Source: Sipunculus nudus (taxonomy: Eukaryota; Annelida; Sipuncula; Golfingiida; Sipunculidae). From it: 64,000 nt of DNA. This document shows, in pieces, positions 1 through 10,786 of the stretch (position 1 is the first letter of the stretch; each line of letters begins with the position of its first letter). Below the pieces are notes generated by a model. The model was given only the letters and a program-made list of their open reading frames with translations. It was not told the origin of the DNA and searched no databases. The DNA lies in contig CM049322.1 of assembly GCA_026874595.1 (NCBI GenBank), positions 60,764,886 to 60,828,885 of the forward strand, written 5' to 3'. A program made the translations under genes and the position numbers.

Positions 1-535
1 ATGATTAATTCTGAATTTCGGCAAGCTTATTGTTCATGGATAACACTTTCAGCTGAGGAAGACTGGCGGCATCTACATTTTCTTGATTGTTACTCATTTC
101 TTTATTGTGTCTTTTGTACTCTTAAATACCGGCTGGCCAGGTTTTAACAAGGCAAAATCTTAAAAACAAGACCTAGAAACATTTAATTAAAAATTCAGGT
201 TGATCCTTGGTAAATCCCTGTGCTTACCAAGCATAACGCCACATTTAGCAAGTTTTGCGTGTTTTTATTTTGTTGCTTTTTTTGGACTCTCAAATTTTTA
301 AATTACAGACTGTTCAAGTCATCTGAGGGTCATGACATGTAGGACCCTTGTTGTTTTGTATGATTATATTTTATTTAGCTGTATTGTCATTAATTTTAAC
401 ATTTGCCAACAGGAGTACCCCTTTTCTCCTTTAAGGTTGAGCGTCATACTATAATGAATTGTTAGAAAGCGCTACATGATGGTCCTCGGATTTTTTTTGG
501 ATGCTTAAAAAAGGGATTCTGGTGCATTTTGCGCT
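1..535. other. Intron or upstream DNA with no recognised feature
   Basis: This AT-rich stretch shows no convincing exon or repeat boundary. A short open frame begins at base 1 on the + strand but stops after about 48 codons, has no recognisable domain and no flanking splice signals, so I do not call it a gene. It presumably lies in an intron of, or upstream of, the lectin gene. Confidence 0.5.
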
Positions 536-649
536 CGCTGGCCTGGCTGATTTCTGAAATCTCATTCAAGCGAGGGTGAAGTTTGAATGAGATTTCAGAA
601 ATCAGCCAGGCCAGCGTTTTATTTAAACGAGGGTGAAGTTTAAATAAAA
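536..649. repeat. Two tandem hairpins sharing a loop sequence
   Basis: Bases 536-569 are the exact reverse complement of 583-616, a 34-bp perfect stem. Immediately after, 617-628 is the exact reverse complement of 638-649, a 12-bp stem. Both loops contain CGAGGGTGAAG although the stems are unrelated. The pair touches end to end with no spacer. This may be a terminal structure of a small non-autonomous transposon or a foldback element. I do not recognise the family. Confidence 0.75.
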
Positions 650-873
650 TTTACTAACAATGTTGCTTGGAAGGAATGGTCCTACCGTGGTTTTTCCAAG
701 CGAATTGCTTGTTAATTCTTACTTGCTGGCACCGCCAGCCAGCACTCAAAAGAGAACCGCAGGTCGTAAGTACTGAATATTCTACTGAATGGAAGGAGAA
801 AGCAAGGGTAATATGAAATATAAGTTCTATAAATATTCAATAAAACATGATTTTAATGTTTATTATTCTTTAG

Positions 874-933
874 TGGCCCCAACGACCACACTGGCCACAA
901 CCGTTGCTCCAACCACAACTCCAGGAACAACTG
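874..933 (+). CDS. C-type lectin-like gene, Thr/Pro-rich linker exon
   Basis: This 60-base exon sits between an acceptor (TTCTTTAG ending at 873) and a strong donor (GTAAGT from 934). It reads as APTTT LATTV APTTT PGTT with one base left over at the donor, so the downstream intron is phase 1. Such Thr/Pro tracts are typical O-glycosylated, mucin-like linkers between domains of secreted or membrane lectins. The next exon that fits the phase is at 16,487, where the leftover G plus AG gives Glu and the frame enters a C-type lectin domain. Upstream exons (signal peptide or other domains) are not in the window. Joining to the lectin exons is inferred from splice phase and order; no transcript was seen. 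Confidence 0.72.
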
Positions 934-1329
934 GTAAGTTATATACCTGTCCTATTAAGCTCTAGTGAAGCACTCCCTGATTCATATAAATGAAAGACGA
1001 TATGGTAATCTCCGTATGAAGAAAGATTCAGCATGTAGTGTGCAATCAGAACAGAACAAGTGTTTTATTCAAGAAAAAGGCCTCAGGCCCAAAGTTCCTA
1101 CAAGAATAATACATCAATAGTACTCAAAGATATGAAGGAACATCAAATAATTAAATAAGTAAAGAGATAAATAAATGATTTCAAAACATTTAAATAACAA
1201 GCTTCTTAAATATATCTTATGAAATAGTGAGCATATATATGGATTTCTGGATAACGGTACATGATTATTATAACATTGATCTTTTCTTGAAAGCATGAAA
1301 AATGTAGGCTGCTAATTGAACTATCTGAA

Positions 1330-2005
1330 ACATTTCGTCCATATTAAGCAATTTTCTAAAATTATATTCATTAGGTTCATGGTATGTTATTGGCAAATAT
1401 TTATTACGCAAATCCGTGTACATAGGACACTCTAGCAAAAAATGTGCTTCATCTTCAATAATATTAAAACCGTTCTTAAAACAATATTCACAGATCCTCT
1501 CTTCTCTGTTGATACTCAGTTGACGGCCAACTTCTATAGCTAATTTATGACTAGAACATCTAAATCTGGCCAATGCATTTCTGTAACCTTTGTTTGTAAC
1601 ACATATTAAATATTTTTCAAGTGTAAGCATAGATTTGAAAACTCCATAAGCATATAATTTACTACTAACATTTCGTCCATATTAAGCAATTTTCTAAAAT
1701 TATATTCATTAGGTTCATGGTATGTTATTGGCAAATATTTATTACGCAAATCCGTGTACATAGGACACTCTAGCAAAAAATGTGCTTCATCTTCAATAAT
1801 ATTAAAACCTTTCTTAAAACAATATTCACAGATCCTCTCTTCTCTGTTGATACTCAGTTGACGGCCAACTTCTATAGCTAATTTATGACTAGAACATCTA
1901 AATCTGGCCAATGCATTTCTGTAACCTTTGTTTGTAACACATATTAAATATTTTTCAAGTGTAAGCATAGATTTGAAAACTCCATAAGCATATAATTTAC
2001 TACTA
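1330..2005 (-). repeat. 338-bp direct tandem duplication in ORF2 3' end
   Basis: Bases 1,330-1,667 and 1,668-2,005 are direct copies that I could tell apart at one base (the G/T difference giving Asn versus Lys near the zinc knuckle). Each copy encodes the C-terminal CX2C-X12-HX4C knuckle of ORF2. Because 338 is not a multiple of three, the upstream copy runs out of frame at the junction, so the long reading frame ends in an unnatural tail and the original C-terminus (ending KKRSML) is found only in the downstream copy. Confidence 0.93.
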
Positions 2006-5000
2006 ATATTTATATCATTATGCCATTCTTGTACTGCCATATCTTTTAGTCGTTGTTTGATACACATGAGAAAATTATTAGAATCTCCAACATGTTGTGC
2101 CATCCACACATAACCAAATCCAGTGTGAAATAACAAGGATCTCATATGGGTAGCCCATGTTGTTTTTCCCTTATAATCTAGCTTTACCAACATATTATAA
2201 ATGTGTTTGGGATACCTACTTTCATCCATATGAAGAAGTCTAAGCCAATATTTCAAACAGCGCTCAGAGGATTTTATAAATAAAGGAAGACGCCCACAGT
2301 CTCCTAATACTGCTGCATTTACAGTGCTACTATTTACTTCTAAAATATATTTACAGAATTTATACTGAACTCTTTCTATCAACTCAACTCTACTAAAGCC
2401 CCAAAGCTCACTTCCATATAAAATAATTGGTACAACCATAATATCGAAGAGCTTAAAAAGCTGATTGATATTTAGATGCTGGTATTTATAATTAAATTTT
2501 TTTATCATACATACTACTTTATTTGCTTGTATTACTTGTTGCTTTAGTGTTTTTGTCCAAGAAAGTTTATTAGTAAAGGTGATTCCAAGGTATTTGTAGT
2601 GAGATACAACATCTAGTTTCTTACCTTCAAAAAGCCATTTTTCAGATTTTCGTAAAATACCTCCTCGACGACAAACCATAACTTTAGTTTTATTTAAATT
2701 TACTTTCATACCATAATTGCGGCAAAAATTGGCAATATGATCTATTTGTCTCTGAAGTCTTCCCGGTGTATCTGAAAAATTTACTATATCATCTGCAAAC
2801 ATAAGAGTAACTAAATTTGGAAGGTGTTCATTAATATAAATTCCCTGACAACCAGAACTATTCAGTGTCAAATAAAACTCATTTATAAATATAGAAAATA
2901 ATAATGGACTTACCATACATCCCTGTCTCGTCCCTAAAGTGCAAGAAAAATATCCTGTAGTTCCATTATCTGTAAGAACACATGATTGCATTTTGGAGTA
3001 CATTGACCTGATGACTTTTAAAATTCTTCCATTAATACCCTGTTTTAATAAAATATACCATAAAATATCATGTTGGACACAATCAAAAGCCTTAGAAAAA
3101 TCGATATAAATGCAATAGAATCTCCCCCTTCTTTTACTTAAATATTTTTGTATTAACCCCTGCAAAACAAAAGCATTATCAATTGTACAATAACCCTTCC
3201 TATACCCTGCCTGTGCCTCTGCCAATATATTTGAGTCCTCCACATAAACCAACAATCTATTATTCAGAATTTTAGTGAATAATTTACCAAATACATTTAA
3301 TAAAGTTATTCCCCTGTAATTAGCCGGATCGTTTATCTGTCCACTTTTGTACAAAGGATATATAATTCCTTTGCTCCATTCATCTGGGAAAAAAACCTGT
3401 GTATAATATACTATTGTACAATTTTTCTAACAATGGAAGTAAAAATTTGATAATAAATTTTATCATATCAAGTGTCAAACCATCTGGACCTGGTGCTTTA
3501 CCTGTCGCCATCTGCTTAACTGCATATTCAATCTCATGTGTAGTGATATCATTATTAAGATTACCACAATGCTTATTTTCATCAAAATGTTCTGCTATAT
3601 ATGCATTCACCATATTGGTTCTATGTCCTTCAATTTCATTTCTACTACCATTCAGCAAATCTTTAAAATATTTAAACCAACAATCTGCATCAATACCAGT
3701 TGATATTCTTTGTTGTTTAAAGTTCTTTAGATATCTCCATAATTCATTAATATTTTTAGTGTTCAAAACTCTTGATATGGAATTATTTTCATGTTTTTCT
3801 TTCTTTTCAGCACATATATTCTTAAACTTTTGTCTTAATATTCTATAAGCCTTCAAGTCATCCAGTGTATGTGAAACTCTGTAACTATTCAGTGCACTGA
3901 ATTTATTAACCTTTGCTGTAGAACAATCCTCATCCCACCATTTAGGCTGACATAAACTTTTAACATCTGAATTTCCTTTCTCTTTCCTTGAAACCCTTTT
4001 CACTATATTTGTTAACAGGTTCACAGCTTCATTAATATCATATTGAACACACTGTTGGAATGCCTGCTTGTTAATGTAACAATCTTCTTGGTTAAATATA
4101 CTTCTTATTTCAATAACATCTTGAGTCTTCAATTTATATTTAACACGTGGAATAGTACACATAGTATTTTCTCTAGGTTCATTGATAATATTACTGGATT
4201 TTATATCTAATACACAAAACAATGGAAAATGATCTGAAATATCTACAGTAGAAATTTTAAATGATTTCACGGTCTTAAAAATATCAGAGCTTATCATAAC
4301 ATAATCAACCACACTTTGCCCAGCATGAGTTATACAAGTGAACTCCCCTACTGAATCTGGTGCAACTCTACCATTGAGTATATGTAAATTTAATGAACAA
4401 CAAAGGTTTTGTAAAGAAAAACCAAACTTATTTGTCTTTCCATCTTTGGAGTTTCTAGTAAGTTTAAAATCATCCATGGGATAAGAATCACCAATTCCAG
4501 TAAACTCCAAGTTATCGCTTTCAATAAAATCAGGTAAGTGACCAATCCTGGCATTAAAATCACCCATAATTATGATACTCATATCCCCAAACTGTGAAAT
4601 AATTTCCATTAACATATTTTCTAATCTTACTATACCATCACTTTCATCTGTCTCATTATGAATAGGTGACCCCTCTGGAGCAATATATACACATACCAAT
4701 TGTACATTTTTCACTAAGCTGCATGAAGTACCATCAATAATAAATGCAATGACATCAGTGTATTTGAAAACCTTTAAAACATGAAAATTACATCGCTTTC
4801 TTAAACAAACCAGGACACCCCCTCTGGATAATCTTTTCCTGACAACACTGTAACAGTTAAAATCAACAAAGTAATTAAAAAATTCATCTGGTGTTACTGC
4901 CCATGTTTCCACAATACACAAAATGTCAGACTGTTTTACCATTTGTCTAAGTTCAGGAGAGTTTAGTTTTGATTTTAAACCTTGAGCATTCCAAGAGGTT

Positions 5001-5475
5001 AAATGTAAAATAGTATTTTGTTTACCCAATGGAGCTTCATGGTGCAAATTGACAACTGGATAAGTATTGAAAATGTGCTTACCTGACAACTGACTGTATG
5101 TGCACAAGATGTCAAATCACCTACAGGCTGGTTCTCAGTGCAAAGTGCATCACAGTTATCATCATGTTTAGTGCAGGAGTGCAGTGCAGTGAGAAAAGTA
5201 TGTGCATCATTTTCTCCATGTGCAGACCTTGAACGAGAAAATTGTATACAATTCATATTTGTACTTGGTGTAGTATCATTATTTATATCAACATTATGAT
5301 AAACATGTGAACAATTTAAATCAGTATGACATACAGTTTCAGCATTAACCAATAGGTCTCCACAATCAGGACACATAGAACCATTACTCTCTTTACATTC
5401 AGACACATAAAAACCGACTGGACTGCATGCATGTTCTACTTCATTATTACATTTTACTTGACCCTGGCCTAATCG
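1606..5475 (-). pseudogene. LINE ORF2: endonuclease-reverse transcriptase, frameshifted
   Basis: ORF2 nicks target DNA and copies the element RNA. A Cys/His-rich head (MCPDCGD at 5,376, then further Cys and His) leads to an APE endonuclease in the frame from 5,107 to 3,380: SWNAQG near residue 38, the catalytic ETW at 67, GDFNAR at 182-187 and SDHFP at 291-295. Then comes reverse transcriptase: KAPGPDG, DFSKAFD near residue 85 of the next segment, RQGCMVSP, and FADD at 2,799-2,788. A CX2C-X12-HX4C knuckle closes the protein. Two frame breaks are visible: one between 5,119 and about 5,000, joining the Cys-rich head to the endonuclease, and one at the A7 run 3,389-3,395, where one base fewer restores the usual motif before RT. 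The original stop is near 1,268, beyond the tandem duplication. Confidence 0.87.
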
Positions 5476-6534
5476 TTATTGGTTTTCTGTATGTATCTCT
5501 CCCCTGTCAGAGTTTGACACATTTCTCTTTCTGATACATTTTATGTTGTTATTTTCTTCATCCCATACATATACTTCACCCCCCACAATCAGTTTGTCAT
5601 ATCTTAGTTGTGCCTTAATGTCCGGATTAGCCTCATTAAACTCTGTTCGTTTTCCTCTCAGATGCTTTCTTGCCTCTCTCACTCGCTCACTGAAATCTTC
5701 CTGGACATAAATGTTGGACTTGGTTTTCTTTAGTTCTCTCCGTGCTTGCACAAGGATCCCCTCTCTTTGCTTATACTTTCCAAATTTCACAATAACAGGC
5801 CTAGGTTTCCCTGGAATTTTCCATGGCAGCCTATGAGCCCTCTCTATCTCGATGTCATCATCCTCCATCTTCATCTCATCCCTGATCACCTTTATAACTT
5901 TATTTTCGCAGTCCGCCCATGTTTCTTTACCAGCATCCTCATCTATACCATGGAATATTAAATTGTCCCGTTTAGAGCATTCCTCTAATTTGTCTACCTT
6001 GGCCTTAAGTTTTTTGTTTTCATTTTTCATTTCTGTCATCTCAGCTTGTAAGAAAGTTATTTGGTCAGTTAATTTCTGCACCACCTCAACCAGTGACATT
6101 CCGTTTGCGTCCAGTAGATTAGTGTTTTCATCTGGGGGTGTTTGGGTTTCTGGCTGGGTATTTGTTAATTCGAAAGGTCTGGCTTGGGGGTTCAGGTTTT
6201 GAGGCGGACTTCTATTTTCGCTCACCTGTCTTGAGATGTCAGTGCCCGGGTTTTCTTTCGGCAACCTGTCAGCACTTGTGCTTCTCGTAACCCGGACATG
6301 CGCCAAAAGTGTACCTTGGTTGTCCCGTGAAGCTGTACCCTTGTTGTTGGGGCCTGGGTTCACTTCCACTCCCCCATCCTGTGTCAACAAAGTAGCCAGC
6401 AGGGTTGCCAAGCGCAAGGTCAAGGACACAGTTGTCAATCTCAAGGCAATGGTTCTCACTGAGAATTTTGATTTGGTTTTTGGCTGCACAAAACCTCCAA
6501 TTCGAGCACGCCACAACTCAGTACTAACTCCCAT
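5476..6534 (-). CDS. LINE ORF1 RNA-binding protein with 2A-like leader
   Basis: This intact 352-residue protein looks like an L1-type ORF1p. Residues 1-62 form a hydrophobic, basic leader ending in VEVNPGP. Residues 63-140 are Pro/Thr-rich and look disordered. Residues about 145-190 form a coiled coil (leucine heptads, then KLEECSKRDNLIFHG). The rest is an RRM-like and C-terminal domain with ERAHRLP, RPVIVKFGKYKQRE and a basic NIYVQEDFSERVREARK tract typical of this family. The ATG at 6,534 is the first possible start and leaves little 5' UTR. The protein would bind element RNA and travel with it as a ribonucleoprotein. Its stop codon TAA (5,478-5,476) is in frame with the ORF2 head. Confidence 0.9.
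   Translation of the reverse strand: MGVSTELWRARIGGFVQPKTKSKFSVRTIALRLTTVSLTLRLATLLATLLTQDGGVEVNPGPNNKGTASRDNQGTLLAHVRVTRSTSADRLPKENPGTDISRQVSENRSPPQNLNPQARPFELTNTQPETQTPPDENTNLLDANGMSLVEVVQKLTDQITFLQAEMTEMKNENKKLKAKVDKLEECSKRDNLIFHGIDEDAGKETWADCENKVIKVIRDEMKMEDDDIEIERAHRLPWKIPGKPRPVIVKFGKYKQREGILVQARRELKKTKSNIYVQEDFSERVREARKHLRGKRTEFNEANPDIKAQLRYDKLIVGGEVYVWDEENNNIKCIRKRNVSNSDRGEIHTENQ
6349..6417 (-). other. 2A-like ribosome-skipping motif at ORF1 N-terminus
   Basis: ORF1 residues 40-62 comprise a leucine-rich stretch followed by QDGGVEVNPGP. The E-x-N-P-G-P core of 2A peptides, which make ribosomes skip the last Gly-Pro bond, is complete. The Asp that usually sits two residues before the Glu is replaced by Gly, which may weaken activity. 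Skipping here would release a leader of about 61 residues. 2A-like peptides are known in APE-type retrotransposons of trypanosomes and marine invertebrates; activity of this one is inferred only. Confidence 0.78.
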
Positions 6535-6560
6535 CTTCGTTAAGTACAGTCTGTCACACC

Positions 6561-7029
6561 ATTAATGAATTATATGTGTATTTTTACCTTGTTGATAACT
6601 TTTCTTCAAATATTTTCCTTGGAGCCGAAGTAACCCCTGTCCGATCACTCTATGTAGTGTGCAATCGTTTTAATACAAAACAATCTGGTCTTAACCGATT
6701 TATTTTTCTTAAAACGTTCCTATCTGTTTCATGCAGACATTATGTTACTAAAGCAATTAGTTAACAAAGGAAAAGGGAAGGACATTGATGTTATGATAAT
6801 TTACGGCCTGTCTTTTTTTAGATTTCAGCATTTGAAAGTTGCTGCTTTCATATAGCATACAGAGGGAACTAAGAAATTCTAGAGTTATAAATAATGATTG
6901 TTTCATTCAATTTTAATATTTAATGTGCTTTTGTCTGATTGACACTTAACAGAAGCAAACAAAAAAAGGAGCTGCCAGGCCCATAGAGGGTAACCAGAAC
7001 TAGTAATGACTGAATATTCTTTTCTCCAG
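6561..7029. other. Spacer between LINE copies
   Basis: AT-rich intron sequence with no convincing exon, RNA gene or repeat. A short open frame on the + strand (6,576-6,764) has no recognisable domain. Confidence 0.5.
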
Positions 7030-8203
7030 AACAAGAGGGGATATATAAGAATGAGGATCCTCAACGTGTTGCTAATTATCGGCCTATATCTGTCCTAAAT
7101 TGTGTCTGCAAAATTGCTGAGAAAAGCAATATTTAACTATACGTAAATTTCTCCAAGAGCATAAAAGAATATAACATTTCAATGTGGATTGATACCAGGA
7201 GATTCTACAGTGAATGAACGAGCAGACATTTCCGTCTGTTCTTTGAGGCACTAGATAAAAGGATTGGATTATTATTGTAATTTGGGACAAAAATTTCGAA
7301 AGAGTATGGCATAAAGCAATCAGTCAGCTAAAGTGAATTGGTAAAAATGACACATTTATTTTATGGTTTAAATATTACCTACACAATAGGCAAACAATGA
7401 GTCGTAACTTATTGGGTAGACATAAGAAACATTAGGTTTAGATATATATCTGATAAAATGATAAAAAAGAAAGTATGTGAACCTTTTTCTAAATCTTATC
7501 TTCAAAGTGTACTTGGGAATAGTTTTTCTTGGACTGATGCAGCTGTGCATATTTTCACAACAACAATGGAATTGTATTTACGCCAGTTCCAGTATAGAAT
7601 ACTGCATAACATTTTAACAGGAAAGGCAAAACTCTACATCTGGAGAATAGCTTACTACAACAGATTTTCTTATTATTTTGTAGAACGTGAATCGGTCAGG
7701 CATTTGTTTTGTGAATGTATAGTCAGCGTAAATTTTTATTGTAAGATAAAAGAATGGGCCTGTAACTATGAATTAAATCTACCACTATTGAATACATGCA
7801 TAATTTATATTGGAATTATCAAAGATGCCCAACTAAAGGCTCTTATTGACACTGTATTGTAAATTTTTAAATTGGTGGTATTTTCTGAAAGAAAAAAGTT
7901 TGATGCTCCATCTTTAAATAATTTTCTTAGAAAAGTAAAGTGTATTGAACTGTTGGAAAGAAGGGTAGCAGAAAAAGAAACAAATTCGATAAACATGTAC
8001 AAAAATGAAAAATTATCCAACCAGGCTTAATGTGATCATGAAATAATGTTATATTAAATTTAACGTGATTGTTTGTAGATTATGTTTCACTATGTTTAAT
8101 GTTAACTTTTCTCGGGCTATGTCGATGATGAAATGAGATGTTTATAATCAATGATGCTCTGAGACAAACCCCGAAGAGAAAAAAAAAAGAAAAAAAAAAA
8201 AAA
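7030..8203 (+). mobile_element. Decayed LINE 3' fragment with poly(A)
   Basis: Around 7,066-7,130 the + strand reads as a broken reverse transcriptase start (ANYRPISVLNCVCKIAEK) followed by stops and frameshifts. From 7,458 to 7,862 an open stretch of 134 codons resembles the C-terminal region of L1/Tx1-like ORF2 (LRQFQYRILHNILTGK ... RHLFCEC), with the leading CX2C pair of the knuckle lost. An A-rich tail at about 8,180-8,203 marks the 3' end. The catalytic YXDD region is missing, so this is a non-functional remnant. It meets the next LINE tail to tail. Confidence 0.72.
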
Positions 8204-10786
8204 GAGTCGTAACCCGGGGTGGGTGTATTGACTGTGGTATAATGAAGGCGGGATTGCAGGAGGGAGCAATCTTTTAACCGATTTTATTTTTTTATTTATT
8301 TTTTTATGGTATATATATAATTTTATTTCAATCAAAATATCGCATCTCCACACATAGAAAACAGCATATCACACATAAAATAAATCCTACCAGATATGTA
8401 GTCTGTCACAAAAACAGAAACAAAGTATATCTGGATAAACACCTTACATATCTTATGATTGACCAAAGACTATCCAGTCATTTTGTTTTACATATTTACA
8501 TAATTAATTACCCAGTGACATACAACCTGTTCCAATGTGTTGTTACGAATTATGTAGGCATAATGCTATAAATTACATAACAGTATCTAGTTAGATATAG
8601 GTATAGTTTATCAAAATAACTAAGAACATATTTTACCACAATATATGTATGACATCTTTACCCTTGTAAGAAAATTCATGTAACAATTTGCTCAATATAA
8701 TTCGACAAAATAGGCTAATCATGTAAACTAAATTATCATATAAAAGTATACAGTTTTACTAATCTTCCTCAATTGATATTAATCCATAAATTTTATCTAG
8801 TTTAGTATACTCTCTCCAGCCTACTTGTATGTATCTAAAAACAGAAGTTAAAATGTTAACCTGCATTTTATGTGGGTAAACATTTTTGTATAATAGGAGC
8901 TAAACCTTGCCATTTATTTTCATAAGTATGAATGGTTTCATTTTTATATGCTAAACACCTATATATATCTTTAACTTGCTCTACATACAACAGTGCTGCT
9001 CTTTATCTTGGTTTAACCTGTCTGCATCGACAAATGTATCTCTTAACACACAATACAATACTCCTCAGTTTACATTTTCCTAAATGTATATTGACAGCTT
9101 CAAAATTGAAGGTTTGTGAATATTTTACATTTACAATAATCAAATCATTTAATTCCCACCATGTATTTAAAGAAAATACATGTCCAGAATAAATGTGTGT
9201 ACGTTTCCCTTTCAGCTTTACAAAAAGTACATCTTGCAACATTATTAATTTTCATATATACCAGCTGAGTATTTAAAGTAAGAGTTCTGCTTAATATCTT
9301 ACATTGAAAGATTCGCAATTGTACTGAATTTGTAACCTTTCTAAGATCAGTGTTAGCTTGTAAAACTATATCAGAGTTTTAGATACTTAAGTCTTCACAC
9401 CACTTTCTTATTGTTTTTTTTCTTGGATTAAATATACTTTTGTTATCAGCTGACAGTAAACTTGTTTCGTTTTTTATTTCTTCATGCTTAAAAATCTATC
9501 TATATTAGTTTGTAAAACACTGTCATTATCTTTTTTTTTCATTCCCTAGGTATGGCATCTATTAAACCCTGGTAAATCAGAAAATTAATGTGTATTTGTC
9601 TTTATACTTTATGTAATCTCCCTTTTATATAACACAAGATGTCCTTCAAATACTGGATGCCTGCAGAATATAATTTTTTTTAAATACTACTCTGTTTTCA
9701 ATCTTTATGTAAGAGTTGTACCACAAAAATTGGCGTAATATTTCCTCTCTGTCTGTTGGTTTGAAATAGTTGAAATTACAACATTCTATAAGCACGTCCT
9801 TCTAGAATGGATCATTTACATAAATGCAATTTTCCAAGTCTCTGTGATTCAAATTGTATTTAAATATGTCGGCCTTTAACGGAAACATGTTAAGTATGTA
9901 TCTTTTCCATGTATTATTTTTATCTTTCTTCAGTACCAAACTTAATTTTAATGCTTTATTGTGAATTGGTACATGAATAATGTTGAGCCTTCCTTTATCA
10001 TAAGGTTCTATTAATGTTTCTCGTTTAATTCTGTCTGGTTTGCTAGACCAAATAAATTAATGTATTATTTTTTCTAGTTCTTTTAAATAACTAGGATCTG
10101 GTGTGGGTAGGACTGAAAGTAAATATGTAATTTGTGATAGAGCATGACTTTTTAAAAATATGATTTTCCCTACTGTTGTAAAACTCCTCCTTGACCATGA
10201 CTCCAAAATCCTTTTTATTGTATCTAATCTTTGTTGGTAATTATCTTCTGTTATATATTGGAGTGATGGTCTCACGACAGATATACTAATCACAGTTACA
10301 GGTCCATCTGACCATTTAATGTTTGCTTCTGCAAAATTATGCTAAAGGCATAACAATAGTTTTATTTGCATTAATATGTATCCCTGAATTTCCTTGAAAT
10401 CTGAGAATAATATTACGGTATCATCTACATATTGTATTATTTTAAACTCATACTCATTTATATTTAGACCGTGAAGCTTTCTATCTGTTCTAATTCTTTT
10501 TGCAAGTAATTTAGAAAATAAATTAAATAAGAATGGTGACAAGGGCAGCCTTGTCTAACACCCCTTGATGGCTTAAAGAACTATGTGCACCATCCATTAT
10601 TTGTGATACACATTTTCCCATTGTGATATAATATTTTTATCCATTTCTGCATGTTTTCCCCAAAATTAAAATATTTTAAGGTTTTCCAAATAAATGGCCA
10701 TTCTAAGCAGTCAAAATCGACTGATACTAAATATCCTTCAACATCTTGCATATTTGCTCCATTTATTGCTTTAATTTTTTTATTGC

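Larger units (their letters stand above)
1058..6560 (-). mobile_element. APE-type non-LTR retrotransposon (LINE), nearly complete
   Basis: The element reads right to left: ORF1 (6,534-5,476), ORF2 with endonuclease and reverse transcriptase (5,475 to about 1,606), then a short 3' UTR ending near AATAAA around 1,065 in minus orientation. The jockey/CR1/L2-type layout with an L1-like ORF1 protein is clear, but the clade cannot be fixed by eye. It sits antisense inside the first visible intron of the lectin gene. ORF1 is intact; ORF2 carries two frameshifts and a 338-bp tandem duplication near its 3' end. The small amount of damage suggests a fairly young copy. Exact ends are approximate because I could not find clear target-site duplications. 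Confidence 0.88.

Noticed and set aside
3399-3848. 149-codon + strand open frame, and + strand frames at 5,746-6,565
   Set aside because: They lie antisense to well-supported LINE ORF2 and ORF1 coding sequence and show no domain of their own.
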